A stretch of DNA of 27,205 bases from CAZBKJ01 sp964492495 (GCA_964492495.1 CAZBKJ010000015.1:1-27205), one strand, 5' to 3'. Shown: positions 13,493 through 22,549, counted from the first letter of the stretch. The notes: generated by a model from the letters alone, not told the origin. Numbers and translations: made by a program.

Positions 13493-14913
13493 GATAGTTT
13501 TTGAAACAGAGGTGTCAATTTCTCTATGTTCTGTTTTCCAAAATGATCGTGCAGTTTTTGTGAAAGCGATGGCAAGAAGGGTGAAAGGTCAACGGCGATT
13601 TGATTGATTTGTGTGACAACTGGCTGGAGATAGATCTGCAGTTCTTTTTCATCCAGTGTCCAAGGCTTGTCATCTGACAATTTTTTGTTCAGATCCCAGA
13701 CGTTTTTCCATACAAGTCGTAGTGATTCTCGAAGATCAAGCGTATCAAATGACATGACAAGTTCTTTGGAAAGTATCGCCTTTGTTGGCGACAGTTCAAA
13801 TTTCGCATGTGATTTTTCGCACAGTGACGCAATACGTGAGGCTAAGTTTCCGATACCATTGGCAAACTCTGATGTGTACAGCTCATCTGCTCGGGAAAAG
13901 GTGAAATCTCCATCATCAAGTGTGGGAATTTCGTAGAGTAGATAAAATCTTGTAAAGTCAGTTCCGTATTTTTTTATCACTTCGTACGGATCGATGACAT
14001 TTCCGATGCTTTTACTCATTTTTTGTCCGCCACTCGTAATGTGTCCATGGACAAAGAGTTTTTTTGGTAATGGAAGTTTTGCGGAGAGCAGCATACCAAT
14101 CCAGTAGACTGCATGAAAACGGACAATGTCTTTTCCAATGACATGAATGTCAGCTGGCCAGTACGTTTCCCATTGTTTTTGGTCGTATCCGTACCCGATT
14201 CCAGTCATGTAGACTGCGAGCGCATCAAACCATACATACATGACTTGAGTCTCATCGTTTGGGACAGGAACCCCAACACCGCGAGCACGCTCAACAGATC
14301 GGGAAACAGAAAAATCTTCAAGTCCTGATTCTAGAAAGGCTAAAACTTCACGTTTTATTTTATCTGGGATGATGTGCAACTCATCAGACTCTATGAGTTT
14401 TTGAATTTCATCTTGGTATTTACTTAAGCGAAAGAAGTAATTCTCCTCATTCACAGTCTCGGGTGCGACTAAGTGTTGCGGACAGAGACCGTCTTTGAGT
14501 TCACTTTCTTTATAAAACTGCTCACATCCAACACAGTACAAACCTTTGTATGATTTTTTATAGATGTCTCCAGATTTTTCGCAAAGCTTCCAGAGCTCCT
14601 GGACACCGCCAAAGTGAGTCTCAGGATTAAAACTACGCTGAAATCGATCTACTTGGATATTGAGTGAACTACTAAATTCTTTCCAGACCGCAGTATATTT
14701 GTCCAAGAGTTCTTTGGTGGTTATTCCTTCTTTTTCTGCAGCACGAACGTTTTTGAGAGAGTTTTCATCAGAACCAGTAAGTAGCACAACATCGTCACCA
14801 AGTTGGCGATGAAAACGGGCAATCGTATCGCTTTGGACGAATTCTAAGGTATGTCCAATATGGGGTTTTCCGTTGACGTAGGGGATAGCGGTTGTGATAT
14901 AAAACTTGGTCAT
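13489..14913 (-). CDS. metG: Methionine--tRNA ligase
   Basis: This 474-residue class I synthetase charges tRNA-Met. It shows PYVNGKPHIGHTLEFV (the HIGH motif, about 10-25) and a single zinc knuckle in the CP insertion, CVGCEQF ... LCPQH (C-x2-C and C-x2-H, about 126-146). The catalytic loop is KMSKSIGNVIDPY (about 296), followed by the helical anticodon domain with YLLYEIP and WVWFDA-type residues. It ends after the anticodon-binding domain and lacks the C-terminal EMAP/Trbp111 domain of longer MetG proteins, as is common for short bacterial forms. No Shine-Dalgarno sequence precedes ATG 14913, and the -10 TACAAT ends 6 bases upstream, so the mRNA is probably leaderless. Confidence 0.96.
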   Translation of the reverse strand: MTKFYITTAIPYVNGKPHIGHTLEFVQSDTIARFHRQLGDDVVLLTGSDENSLKNVRAAEKEGITTKELLDKYTAVWKEFSSSLNIQVDRFQRSFNPETHFGGVQELWKLCEKSGDIYKKSYKGLYCVGCEQFYKESELKDGLCPQHLVAPETVNEENYFFRLSKYQDEIQKLIESDELHIIPDKIKREVLAFLESGLEDFSVSRSVERARGVGVPVPNDETQVMYVWFDALAVYMTGIGYGYDQKQWETYWPADIHVIGKDIVRFHAVYWIGMLLSAKLPLPKKLFVHGHITSGGQKMSKSIGNVIDPYEVIKKYGTDFTRFYLLYEIPTLDDGDFTFSRADELYTSEFANGIGNLASRIASLCEKSHAKFELSPTKAILSKELVMSFDTLDLRESLRLVWKNVWDLNKKLSDDKPWTLDEKELQIYLQPVVTQINQIAVDLSPFLPSLSQKLHDHFGKQNIEKLTPLFQKLS

Positions 14914-14919
14914 GCAGGT

Positions 14920-14949
14920 ATTGTACTCGAGAGCAAAAAAAGGTACAAT
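14920..14949. promoter_or_regulatory. Symmetric bidirectional promoter of metG and uvrA
   Basis: ATTGTAC (14920-14926) and GTACAAT (14943-14949) are exact reverse complements. On the plus strand, TTGTAC (14921-14926), 17 bases, and TACAAT (14944-14949) make a promoter toward uvrA. On the minus strand, the same arms give TTGTAC (14948-14943), 17 bases, and TACAAT (14925-14920) toward metG, ending 6 bases before its ATG. The -35 hexamers match consensus only in TTG. The two promoters overlap almost completely, so only one polymerase could be bound at a time. Confidence 0.6.
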
Positions 14950-14961
14950 GACAAATCCTCT

Positions 14962-14983
14962 TACGACACCTTGGTCGTATTTT
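14962..14983 (+). promoter_or_regulatory. Hairpin in the uvrA leader
   Basis: TACGAC (14962-14967) and GTCGTA (14974-14979) pair perfectly around a 6-base loop, and TTTT follows. This lies in the roughly 50-base leader between the predicted uvrA start site and the ribosome-binding site AGAGGAA (14988-14994). It is too weak for a sure terminator but could act as an attenuator or stabilise the leader. Confidence 0.3.
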
Positions 14984-15004
14984 CCCTAGAGGAACTGCTT
15001 TTTT

Positions 15005-17959
15005 ATGGACAAAACTCAAGACATGATTACGATCAAAGGTGCTCGTCAGCACAACCTCAAAAACGTTGATTTGGACATTCCAAAAAACAAACTGGTGGTT
15101 TTGACGGGTATGTCAGGAAGTGGAAAATCATCACTCGCATTTGACACCATCTATGCAGAAGGACAGCGACGATACGTCGAAAGTCTATCCTCCTATGCAC
15201 GTCAATTTTTAGGTGTGATGGGCAAGCCTGATGTTGATTTTATTGGTGGCTTATCTCCTGCAATCTCGATAGATCAAAAAACCACTTCTCATAATCCTCG
15301 CTCAACTGTGGGAACAATTACTGAGATTTATGACTATCTTCGTTTGCTTTTTGCTCGTATTGGACGACCGCACTGTCCAAACTGTGGCGAAGAGATCAAG
15401 CGATCATCGGTTGATGAAATTGTCGGCTCTATTATCGAAAAAGTTGAGTCTCGTCCAGAATATAGTAGTGGAGTTCGTTTCATGATCTTGGCACCTGTTG
15501 TACGAGGAAGAAAAGGTGAGTTTATTTCGCTATTTGAGAATATCCAGAAAAAAGGATACAGCAGAGTACGGGTGGATGGCACAGTCTATGGTGTTGATGA
15601 AGATTTTGTCCTGCTCAAAAACAACAAGCACGACATAAGTGTGGTGATTGATCGTTTTGCAGTAGACAAAAAAATGCTTCGGGATGAAACAGAGCGAAAA
15701 GAGTTTAAGAGTCGACTCACTGGAGACGTGGAACAAGCCCTCAAGCTTTCAGATGGGTTAGTAACTGCAACCTTTGTTACCGATCCTGGATTTTCGTTCC
15801 CTGAAAAACCACAAGAGATGGAAGACGCTTTGTTTTCTGAAAAATTCTTGTGTCCAAACTGTGGAATATCACTGCAAGAAATTGAACCACGTATCTTTTC
15901 CTTCAATACCCCGCATGGTGCATGTCCAACGTGTAATGGTTTGGGAACACTTTTGAAGGTTGACCCAGGGCTCATCGTGGCACCAGCACTGACTTTAGCG
16001 GAAGGGGCAATCATTCCTTTTGAGCGTGTAACAAGTGGAGACACTTGGTTTAGTCGGCTGATTACACAGGTCGTTGGTGAGTATGGTGGATCGATGCGAG
16101 TCGAGTTTCGAAAGCTTCCTGAAGATTTACAACATATTCTTTTGTACGGTGACAAACCCAGACAACACAGAGTTTCTGGTACAAATCGCTTTGGAAAAGA
16201 AACGGAAATTGAAGAAACATTTGAAGGATTTGTCGGGTACTTAGAAAAGAAGTATGGAGACTCTGAGTCGGAGTGGGCACGAGGAGACATTGAACGATTC
16301 ATGCGAAAAGAAGTTTGTCCAAGCTGTAAGGGAAAGCGACTGAAACCTGAGAGCTTGGCAGTTCATATCGATAAGAAACATATTATTGATGTCTGTGATC
16401 TTCCAATCAAAAAAGCTCGAGAGTGGATCAGTACCTTGCAACAAAATGGTATTGAGAAAAATTTAATGACTGAAAAAGAAGCCTTTATTGCTTCTTCGAT
16501 CTTAAAAGAGATAGGTGAACGTCTCGAGTTTTTAGTTTCGGTGGGACTCACGTATCTCACTCTTTCTCGCGAAGCTGCAACTCTTGCTGGAGGAGAAGCA
16601 CAGCGTATCAGACTCGCATCGCAAATAGGTACAGGTTTGAGCGGGGTTTTATACGTTCTTGATGAACCAACTGTGGGGCTTCATTCCAGAGACAATGAAC
16701 GATTGATCCAAACACTCAAGCGTCTGAGAGATCTTGGAAATTCGGTAATCGTTGTCGAACACGATCAGGAAATGATGGAGTCTGCGGACTGGATTGTGGA
16801 TTTTGGCCCTCGTGCTGGAAGCAAAGGTGGAATGGTGGTCGCACAAGGAACAATTGACGCTATTAAAAAATCCAAAGATTCACTTACTGGAAAATACTTA
16901 AGCGGCAAGAAGCACGTAAATCTTCCCACAAAGCGCGAAAAGAAAAATGAAGTGAGTGGAGTGCTAGCCATCAGAGGTGCAAAAGCGCACAACTTAAAAT
17001 CTGTCGATGTTGATTTGCCTCTGTCAAAATTCATTTGTATTACTGGAGTTTCAGGATCAGGGAAATCAACCTTACTCCACGAAACAATTTATTTAAATCT
17101 TGCAAAAGAGTTAGGGTATGTCACTCATGAATCTTTGGGTGATATCGATTCAATCACCGTAGATCCAGCGCTCAAACGCGTGAGTTTGATTGATCAAAGT
17201 CCAATTGGAAAAACCCCACGTAGTAATCCAGCAACATATACAAAATTGTTTGATTTGATTCGCACTGTGTACTCAAGCACGAATGATGCGCACGCACGAG
17301 GGTATACCGCAGGAAGATTTAGTTTCAATGTCAAAGGTGGCCGATGTGAAGCCTGCCAAGGTGAGGGACAAGTCAAAATAGAAATGCAGTTTTTGCCAGA
17401 TGTTTATGTCACCTGTGATGTCTGTAAAGGGACAAGATACAACAGCGAGACACTGGAAGTGAGATATAAAGAGAAAAACATTGCAGATATTCTTGCAATG
17501 ACGATCGAAGAGGCAATAGCGTTTTTCCAGCATCATGGATCTATTTTGCATAAACTGCAGACACTTTCAGATGTTGGATTGGGATACATGCGTTTGGGTC
17601 AAAGTGCCCCAACACTTTCTGGAGGAGAAGCGCAGAGAGTCAAGCTTGCACGGGAACTTTCGCTACGTTCACAAGAACATGTGATGTATCTGCTTGATGA
17701 ACCGACAACTGGCCTTCATTTTGAAGACATTCAAAACTTGCTATTGGTTTTGCGAAGGCTTGTCGATACGGGCAATACCGTTGTGGTTATCGAACACAAC
17801 CTAGATGTCATCCGAAATACAGACTGGATCATCGATCTTGGGCCTGAGGGTGGAGATGAAGGTGGCGAAGTCGTGGCTGTCGGAACCCCTGAAGAAATTA
17901 TGGGTATGCCGAAATCAGAAACTGGACAGTACCTCAAACGAGCACAAAAGAAGATATAA
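15005..17959 (+). CDS. uvrA: UvrABC system protein A (excinuclease ATPase)
   Basis: This 984-residue protein finds bulky DNA lesions and loads UvrB in nucleotide excision repair. It has two ABC ATPase halves. The first has GMSGSGKSSLAFDT (about 35-48), the UvrB-binding region with zinc cysteines CPNCGEEI (about 124), CPNCGIS and CPTCNGLG (about 282-315), signature LAGGEAQRIRLA (about 527) and DEPTVGLH. The second has GVSGSGKSTLLHET (about 680), the zinc finger CEACQGEGQ ... CDVCKGTRYN, signature LSGGEAQRVKLA (about 871) and DEPTTGLHF. All key residues are intact and the length is slightly above the usual 940. The start could also be the ATG at residue 7 (MITIKGARQHNLKNV), where many family members begin; AGAGGAA 10 bases upstream favours 15005. 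Confidence 0.97.
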   Translation: MDKTQDMITIKGARQHNLKNVDLDIPKNKLVVLTGMSGSGKSSLAFDTIYAEGQRRYVESLSSYARQFLGVMGKPDVDFIGGLSPAISIDQKTTSHNPRSTVGTITEIYDYLRLLFARIGRPHCPNCGEEIKRSSVDEIVGSIIEKVESRPEYSSGVRFMILAPVVRGRKGEFISLFENIQKKGYSRVRVDGTVYGVDEDFVLLKNNKHDISVVIDRFAVDKKMLRDETERKEFKSRLTGDVEQALKLSDGLVTATFVTDPGFSFPEKPQEMEDALFSEKFLCPNCGISLQEIEPRIFSFNTPHGACPTCNGLGTLLKVDPGLIVAPALTLAEGAIIPFERVTSGDTWFSRLITQVVGEYGGSMRVEFRKLPEDLQHILLYGDKPRQHRVSGTNRFGKETEIEETFEGFVGYLEKKYGDSESEWARGDIERFMRKEVCPSCKGKRLKPESLAVHIDKKHIIDVCDLPIKKAREWISTLQQNGIEKNLMTEKEAFIASSILKEIGERLEFLVSVGLTYLTLSREAATLAGGEAQRIRLASQIGTGLSGVLYVLDEPTVGLHSRDNERLIQTLKRLRDLGNSVIVVEHDQEMMESADWIVDFGPRAGSKGGMVVAQGTIDAIKKSKDSLTGKYLSGKKHVNLPTKREKKNEVSGVLAIRGAKAHNLKSVDVDLPLSKFICITGVSGSGKSTLLHETIYLNLAKELGYVTHESLGDIDSITVDPALKRVSLIDQSPIGKTPRSNPATYTKLFDLIRTVYSSTNDAHARGYTAGRFSFNVKGGRCEACQGEGQVKIEMQFLPDVYVTCDVCKGTRYNSETLEVRYKEKNIADILAMTIEEAIAFFQHHGSILHKLQTLSDVGLGYMRLGQSAPTLSGGEAQRVKLARELSLRSQEHVMYLLDEPTTGLHFEDIQNLLLVLRRLVDTGNTVVVIEHNLDVIRNTDWIIDLGPEGGDEGGEVVAVGTPEEIMGMPKSETGQYLKRAQKKI

Positions 17960-17997
17960 TCGGACGATACAGACACCTTTTTTGTGAAAAAACCGTA

Positions 17998-19203
17998 ATG
18001 AAGAAAAACACTAAGAAAACTTCAGCTCCTCGTACCGAAAAAAAGAAGAGTAAAAAAATCGGAAAAAAAGCCTTGATTCCTCTGGCATCTATCCAAAACC
18101 AGAAACCGCAAACGCTTGATAAAGTACTTCATTTTTCGTTGATATTTGTTTGGAACCTCATAAAGTACGGTGTCGTTTTTTTGTGTGGCGCCATTGTCAC
18201 GTTGATACTCCTCATTCTTGTCGTCTCGGTTTTGTATGTACGAGCAATTACTACAGCCGCTGGAGTGCCACCTCAAGTGCTGTTTGAAACCGCAGTAGAA
18301 AGCAAAAATTTCTCTATCACTCAAAGTGATGGACGCAAAAACATTCTCATCTTAGGGATCGATTCTCTAGAGAATCGAAATACAACAAGCCTTCTCACAG
18401 ACACAGTGATGGTTGCTTCTGTGGGGATTACGAAAGGTGACGTAAAGCTTGTATCGGTGCCTCGGGATCTATGGATCGCATCAGAGTCAGCAAAGATAAA
18501 CTCTCTTTTGGAAAAAGGAGTGAGAGAAAAGCGACCCGAGAATGGTCAAGAAATCATCCGAAACGCACTTTTTGATTTGACGGGATTGCCGATTCATCAT
18601 CTAGTGACAATTGATATCGCGACAGTTGGGAAAATTGTTGACGCTCTTGGTGGTCTGGATATTGATATCGAGAAAACTTTTATTGATTATCAATTTCCAA
18701 GAGCAGATGTTGATGTAACAAAAGAAAGAGACCCAAAAAAATTGTATGAAGTCATTGCATTTACCAAAGGCAAAGAGCATATGAGCGGGGACAGAGTCCT
18801 TCGTTTTGTTCGTTCCAGACACTCTCCTGATCCTTTTGAAGGGAGCGATGACGGTCGCGTACGACGACAACAAAAGGTAATTGCTGCTCTTTTACAAGAT
18901 TTACAAAATCCAACCATCGCCCGCAACCCAGAAACCATCGGGAAACTGATCGGGTTGTACGATACGCATTTTGAAAACCAACTTCCCAAAAAAGAAGTCG
19001 CTGCTATAGGATGGGAACTGTTCAAGACACAACAAAAACCACACATTTCTTCGTACCAGCTACCAATTCAGGGAGCGACATCAAGTGCCGTTCTCTATCA
19101 TCCCGAGCGATTTCCAGGTGGAGCATGGGTCTATTTACCCATTGATGCATCGTATTCACAAATTCGTGAGCTGGTTCGATCGTGGATTGTAAGCCAAAAA
19201 TAG
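17998..19203 (+). CDS. LytR-CpsA-Psr (LCP) family cell-wall glycopolymer transferase
   Basis: This 401-residue protein has a Lys-rich cytosolic tail (1 to about 50), one membrane helix (about 55-82) and an outward LCP domain. LCP motifs are visible: NILILGIDS (about 116), LLTDTVMVASV, KLVSVPRDLW and RFVRSRHS ... DDGRVRRQQKV with the arginines that bind the polyprenyl pyrophosphate. LCP enzymes transfer undecaprenyl-linked glycopolymers to peptidoglycan or surface proteins. It lies before the rmlB/rmlD-like pair, which would supply dTDP-sugars for such a polymer. A TATAAT at 17955-17960 overlaps the uvrA stop and is a possible promoter; no clear ribosome-binding site precedes ATG. The C-terminal 110 residues form an additional small domain of unknown role. 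Confidence 0.88.
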   Translation: MKKNTKKTSAPRTEKKKSKKIGKKALIPLASIQNQKPQTLDKVLHFSLIFVWNLIKYGVVFLCGAIVTLILLILVVSVLYVRAITTAAGVPPQVLFETAVESKNFSITQSDGRKNILILGIDSLENRNTTSLLTDTVMVASVGITKGDVKLVSVPRDLWIASESAKINSLLEKGVREKRPENGQEIIRNALFDLTGLPIHHLVTIDIATVGKIVDALGGLDIDIEKTFIDYQFPRADVDVTKERDPKKLYEVIAFTKGKEHMSGDRVLRFVRSRHSPDPFEGSDDGRVRRQQKVIAALLQDLQNPTIARNPETIGKLIGLYDTHFENQLPKKEVAAIGWELFKTQQKPHISSYQLPIQGATSSAVLYHPERFPGGAWVYLPIDASYSQIRELVRSWIVSQK

Positions 19204-19272
19204 CGGGTCTTCCTCGTTTTCATCAAGTTTGGTAGGATAGGTGAAGAAAATTTATTCTACTAAGAAACATGT

Positions 19273-20280
19273 ATGAAACTTCTTGTTACAGGTGGAGCAG
19301 GCTTTATCGGTTCGAACTTTATTCATTATTGGCTGGAAAAACATCCCAAAGATGAGATTGTGAATCTTGATGCCTTAACCTATGCAGGCAACTTGGAAAA
19401 TCTTTCTGAATTGGAATCAAATCCAAACTATTCTTTCCTCAAAGGTGATATCTGTGATCGTGAAATTGTGAAACGAGCGATGGATAGTGTGGAAATCGTG
19501 GTACATTTTGCTGCTGAAACGCATGTTGATCGTTCAATTCTTGATCCTGGTGCATTTGTGAAAACAAATGTGGAAGGGACATTGGTTCTGTTACAAGAAG
19601 CGGTGAAGCGAGGTGTGAAACGATTTCACCATATCAGTACTGATGAAGTATTCGGGACACTAGAGGTTGGCACACAAGAAAAATTTACTGAAAACACGAA
19701 GTACGACCCGCACTCTCCATATAGTGCAAGTAAAGCAGGGTCAGATCATCTTGTACGAGCATTTGCTGACACATACGGATTGCCAATTACCATCACTAAC
19801 TGCAGTAACAACTACGGCCCGTATCATTTCCCAGAAAAATTAATTCCTCTCACAATCACAAATTTGTTGGAAGGGAAAAATGTTCCAGTGTATGGAGATG
19901 GATTGCAGGTACGTGACTGGCTGTTTGTCCAGGATCACTGCAGTGCAATCGATGCGGTGATACAAAAAGGAAAAGTAGGAGAGACCTATTGTGTCGGTGG
20001 TATGAATCAAGACGTTGGCAATATTGAGATTGTGAAAAAAATTATCAAACTCATGGGAAAAAACGAATCAAGTATTGAGTTTGTCAAAGATCGACCAGGA
20101 CATGATGTAAGGTACGCAATTGACTGGACAAAGATTCACACAGAACTTGGTTGGTCTCCATCTGTGACACTGGATGAAGGTTTACAGCAAACCGTTGATT
20201 GGTTTATGAAAAATGAAACTTGGTGGAAGCGATGTAAAAGTGGAGAGTATCAGAAATATTACGAAAAACAGTACACATAA
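19273..20280 (+). CDS. rfbB: dTDP-glucose 4,6-dehydratase
   Basis: This 335-residue extended short-chain dehydrogenase converts dTDP-glucose to dTDP-4-keto-6-deoxyglucose. It starts with the NAD-binding MKLLVTGGAGFIGSNFI. LDALTYAGNLENL (residues 32-44) is diagnostic for this enzyme rather than UDP-glucose epimerase. The catalytic STDEVFG (T-D-E) and YSASKAGSDHL (Tyr-x3-Lys) follow, with NNYGPYHFPEKLIP for sugar binding. The length is normal for RmlB. TATTCT at 19253-19258 ends 14 bases before ATG and is a candidate -10. The next gene begins 4 bases after the stop. The other dTDP-rhamnose genes, rmlA and rmlC, are not in this window. Confidence 0.95.
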   Translation: MKLLVTGGAGFIGSNFIHYWLEKHPKDEIVNLDALTYAGNLENLSELESNPNYSFLKGDICDREIVKRAMDSVEIVVHFAAETHVDRSILDPGAFVKTNVEGTLVLLQEAVKRGVKRFHHISTDEVFGTLEVGTQEKFTENTKYDPHSPYSASKAGSDHLVRAFADTYGLPITITNCSNNYGPYHFPEKLIPLTITNLLEGKNVPVYGDGLQVRDWLFVQDHCSAIDAVIQKGKVGETYCVGGMNQDVGNIEIVKKIIKLMGKNESSIEFVKDRPGHDVRYAIDWTKIHTELGWSPSVTLDEGLQQTVDWFMKNETWWKRCKSGEYQKYYEKQYT

Positions 20281-20284
20281 CACT

Positions 20285-21103
20285 ATGAAAATACTTGGGA
20301 CAGGTCTTTCCGGTTTAGTTGGATCAAAGTTTGTTGATCTCTATAAAGAACGCTTTGAATTTCAAAACCTTGATTTGTCAGAAGGTGTCGATATCCTCAA
20401 TGAAGCGCAGGTCGATGACGCATTTGCAAAATCAGATGCGAAAGCTGTTGTACACTTTGCGGCGTTTACGGATACGCAGAAAGCATTTGAACAACAAGGT
20501 GACAAAGAAGGCCCTGCATATAAAGTCAATGTGCTTGGAACTCGTACTATTGCATCAGCGGCAGCAAAGTATGGGAAGTACATGATCCATATTTCCACCG
20601 CGTATGTGTTTGATGGGAAAAAAGTAGGTAAGTACGTAGAGACGGATCAAACAAGCCCAATTGAGTGGTATGGACAAACAAAAGTATGGGCAGAAGAAGA
20701 AGTACAAAAAATCTGCACGGACTATTCAATACTTCGAATAGATCGACCGTACCGAATGGATGAATTCCCCAAACTTGATTTGTGGCATAAAGTAAAAAAG
20801 CAACTCGAAGAAGGTACGCTCCCGCCACAATTTGCCGATACAAGCTGGACACCAACATCAATTGAGAAGTTTTCTGCAATCCTCGCTTGGGTTGCAGAAC
20901 AAACACCGCAAGGCATTTTTCATACAACGACAGAGCAAGAGTTCAGTGATTTTACCTTTGCACAAGCCGTGAAGGAGTACTACAAACTGGATACCCCAAT
21001 ACAGGAGGGGAGTCTGACTGAGTATCTTACAACCCATCCACGTCCATATCAGCGAAATACTTCTCTAGATACTTCCAAATTGGCCGCATCCATGAGAAAA
21101 TAA
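20285..21103 (+). CDS. RmlD-like dTDP-4-dehydrorhamnose reductase (sugar-nucleotide SDR)
   Basis: This 272-residue extended SDR has GTGLSGLVGSKFVDLY at the N-terminus as the dinucleotide-binding loop. It continues with VVHFAAFTDTQKAFEQ, where RmlD has a similar N-A-A-Y-T-x-V-D-x-A-E segment, then HISTAYVFDGKK and the catalytic YGQTK (Tyr-x3-Lys). RmlD reduces dTDP-4-keto-rhamnose to dTDP-rhamnose with NAD(P)H, and its place 4 bases after rmlB supports a deoxysugar role. The match is not close enough to exclude another 4-ketosugar reductase. I start it at 20285 rather than at upstream in-frame 20213, because the longer form adds residues with no homology and overlaps rmlB. Confidence 0.78.
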   Translation: MKILGTGLSGLVGSKFVDLYKERFEFQNLDLSEGVDILNEAQVDDAFAKSDAKAVVHFAAFTDTQKAFEQQGDKEGPAYKVNVLGTRTIASAAAKYGKYMIHISTAYVFDGKKVGKYVETDQTSPIEWYGQTKVWAEEEVQKICTDYSILRIDRPYRMDEFPKLDLWHKVKKQLEEGTLPPQFADTSWTPTSIEKFSAILAWVAEQTPQGIFHTTTEQEFSDFTFAQAVKEYYKLDTPIQEGSLTEYLTTHPRPYQRNTSLDTSKLAASMRK

Positions 21104-21171
21104 CCGCTTGGGTTTATCGTTCTTTTGAGCCTTTTTTTAGGCTACATCCCAAATGCACAAAGGATTTCTGT

Positions 21172-22362
21172 ATGACTAAAGCAGCCACCACTCGGGCACT
21201 CTACATCGTGTCTTTGGTCGGTATCGTCAACGCGCTCAGCTACGCCGTGATTATCCCTTTCCTCTACCCTTATGCCAAGCAATTTGGCTTTAGCGCGGCA
21301 GGCAGTGGGATTTTGTTTGCATCATTTGCCCTGGCTCAGTTTATCGCGACACCCATCATTGGACGACTATCTGACATGCATGGTCGCAAATTCTTGCTGG
21401 CTGCAAGTGTATTTGGGACGAGTATTTCTCAGCTCCTGATGGCACTGGCATGGAACGCCCCTGTGTTGCTCTTTGCTCGAGTGCTTGACGGTGTCACGGG
21501 AGGCAACAACTCCGTGGCGCAGGCAGTCATCAGTGATACAGTCGAGCCAAAAGAGCGTGCGAAATGGTTTGGTGTCCTCGGTGCGTCGTTTGGTCTCGGT
21601 TTTCTCGTCGGGCCTGCGATCGGGGGGTACCTCTCGGTGATTTCGCTACGAGCACCATTTCTCCTCGGGGCAGCATTGGCATTTATAGCCACGATTCTCA
21701 TCATGATTTTTTTGGAGGAAACACTGCCAGAAGGTGGGCGGGAAACAAAAACTGGCCCATTATTTGATGTGCGTTCTCTGTATCGAGCGCTCTTTGAGCC
21801 ATACGTCGGGCAGTTATTCTTGGCCAGCTTCCTCACCAATCTCGCCTTTTCGATCTTTATCCTTGGATTCCAGTCCTACACGAGTGATGTGCTGCTCCTG
21901 ACTACAGACAAGATTGCGATGCTCTTTACGGTATTCGGATTTATCGGACTCGTCCTGCAGGGGGGAGTCGTAGGCATAGCTGTCAAGCGCTTTGGTGAAG
22001 TCCCGCTGTTATTTTTTGGCGTCATTACGACCGTTTTAGGGTTTCTTTTCATGGGCTTGAGCCGTGATTTGCTTACCTTTACACTCTCCTCGGTGATCGT
22101 GGCGACCGGCAACTCATTTAACGTACCGATCATTACAGCGCTCTTGTCCAAGCACACCAAGCAAGAAGACCAAGGAGGTGCGATGGGAATCAATCAATCC
22201 TACATAAGTCTTGGGACAATCATTGGCCCGCTTATTGGTGGATTTCTCACCAATATTGCTCCAACTGGTGCGTTCTTTGGAGCAGCTCTCGCGCTGACAC
22301 TGGTGCTCATCTCTGTCGTGTACATCGCAAAGGAACAAAAAGGGCATGTGGTGGACTTATAG
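21172..22362 (+). CDS. MFS drug-efflux transporter, TetA-like (DHA1) family
   Basis: This 396-residue protein has 12 membrane helices. Motif A, GRLSDMHGRKFLLAAS, follows helix 2. Motif C of antiporters appears as GFLVGPAIGGYLSVIS after helix 5, repeated near the C-terminal half as IIGPLIGGFL. These mark a drug:proton antiporter of the DHA1 (TetA/Bmr) type; the substrate is unknown. AAAGGA stands 8-9 bases before ATG. The gene is clearly richer in GC than its neighbours, with many GCG, CTC and GTC codons, which suggests recent acquisition or different selection. It is flanked upstream by a small dyad AGCCT-T6-AGGCT (21128-21143) of unknown meaning, and downstream by tRNA-Gly. Confidence 0.88.
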   Translation: MTKAATTRALYIVSLVGIVNALSYAVIIPFLYPYAKQFGFSAAGSGILFASFALAQFIATPIIGRLSDMHGRKFLLAASVFGTSISQLLMALAWNAPVLLFARVLDGVTGGNNSVAQAVISDTVEPKERAKWFGVLGASFGLGFLVGPAIGGYLSVISLRAPFLLGAALAFIATILIMIFLEETLPEGGRETKTGPLFDVRSLYRALFEPYVGQLFLASFLTNLAFSIFILGFQSYTSDVLLLTTDKIAMLFTVFGFIGLVLQGGVVGIAVKRFGEVPLLFFGVITTVLGFLFMGLSRDLLTFTLSSVIVATGNSFNVPIITALLSKHTKQEDQGGAMGINQSYISLGTIIGPLIGGFLTNIAPTGAFFGAALALTLVLISVVYIAKEQKGHVVDL

Positions 22363-22466
22363 ACAGTGACAAGACAAAAGCGTAGGCAAAGAAGTAGAGA
22401 AAGGGGGAAACTTTTGGTACAATTGCCCCAGCTAGAACCAAACACTAGCATCACAGTCGAATATTT

Positions 22467-22540
22467 GCGGGTATAGTTCATCGGTAGAACGTCAGTTTTC
22501 CAAACTGAGAAGAGGGGTTCGACTCCCCTTACCCGCTCCA
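22467..22540 (+). tRNA. tRNA-Gly (anticodon UCC)
   Basis: The acceptor GCGGGTA pairs with TACCCGC, and the anticodon arm TCAGT-TTTCCAA-ACTGA shows anticodon TCC. The T arm is AGGGG-TTCGACT-CCCCT. The 3' CCA is encoded at 22538-22540, unlike in the tRNA-Arg of this window. TACAAT at 22418-22423 is a possible -10 about 44 bases upstream. Confidence 0.95.
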
Positions 22541-22549
22541 AAAAAGAAG

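Noticed and set aside
15586..16302. 238-codon open frame on the minus strand inside uvrA
   Set aside because: It is fully antisense to a strongly conserved UvrA coding region and is rich in Ser, Pro and Arg, as expected of a reverse shadow.
20213..20284. Longer RmlD-like start overlapping rmlB
   Set aside because: The extra 24 residues translate the rmlB end in another frame; the NAD-binding motif begins right after ATG 20285.
21128..21143. AGCCT-T6-AGGCT dyad as a terminator
   Set aside because: The T-run is in the loop and no T-run follows the stem; it is only a small dyad of unknown meaning.
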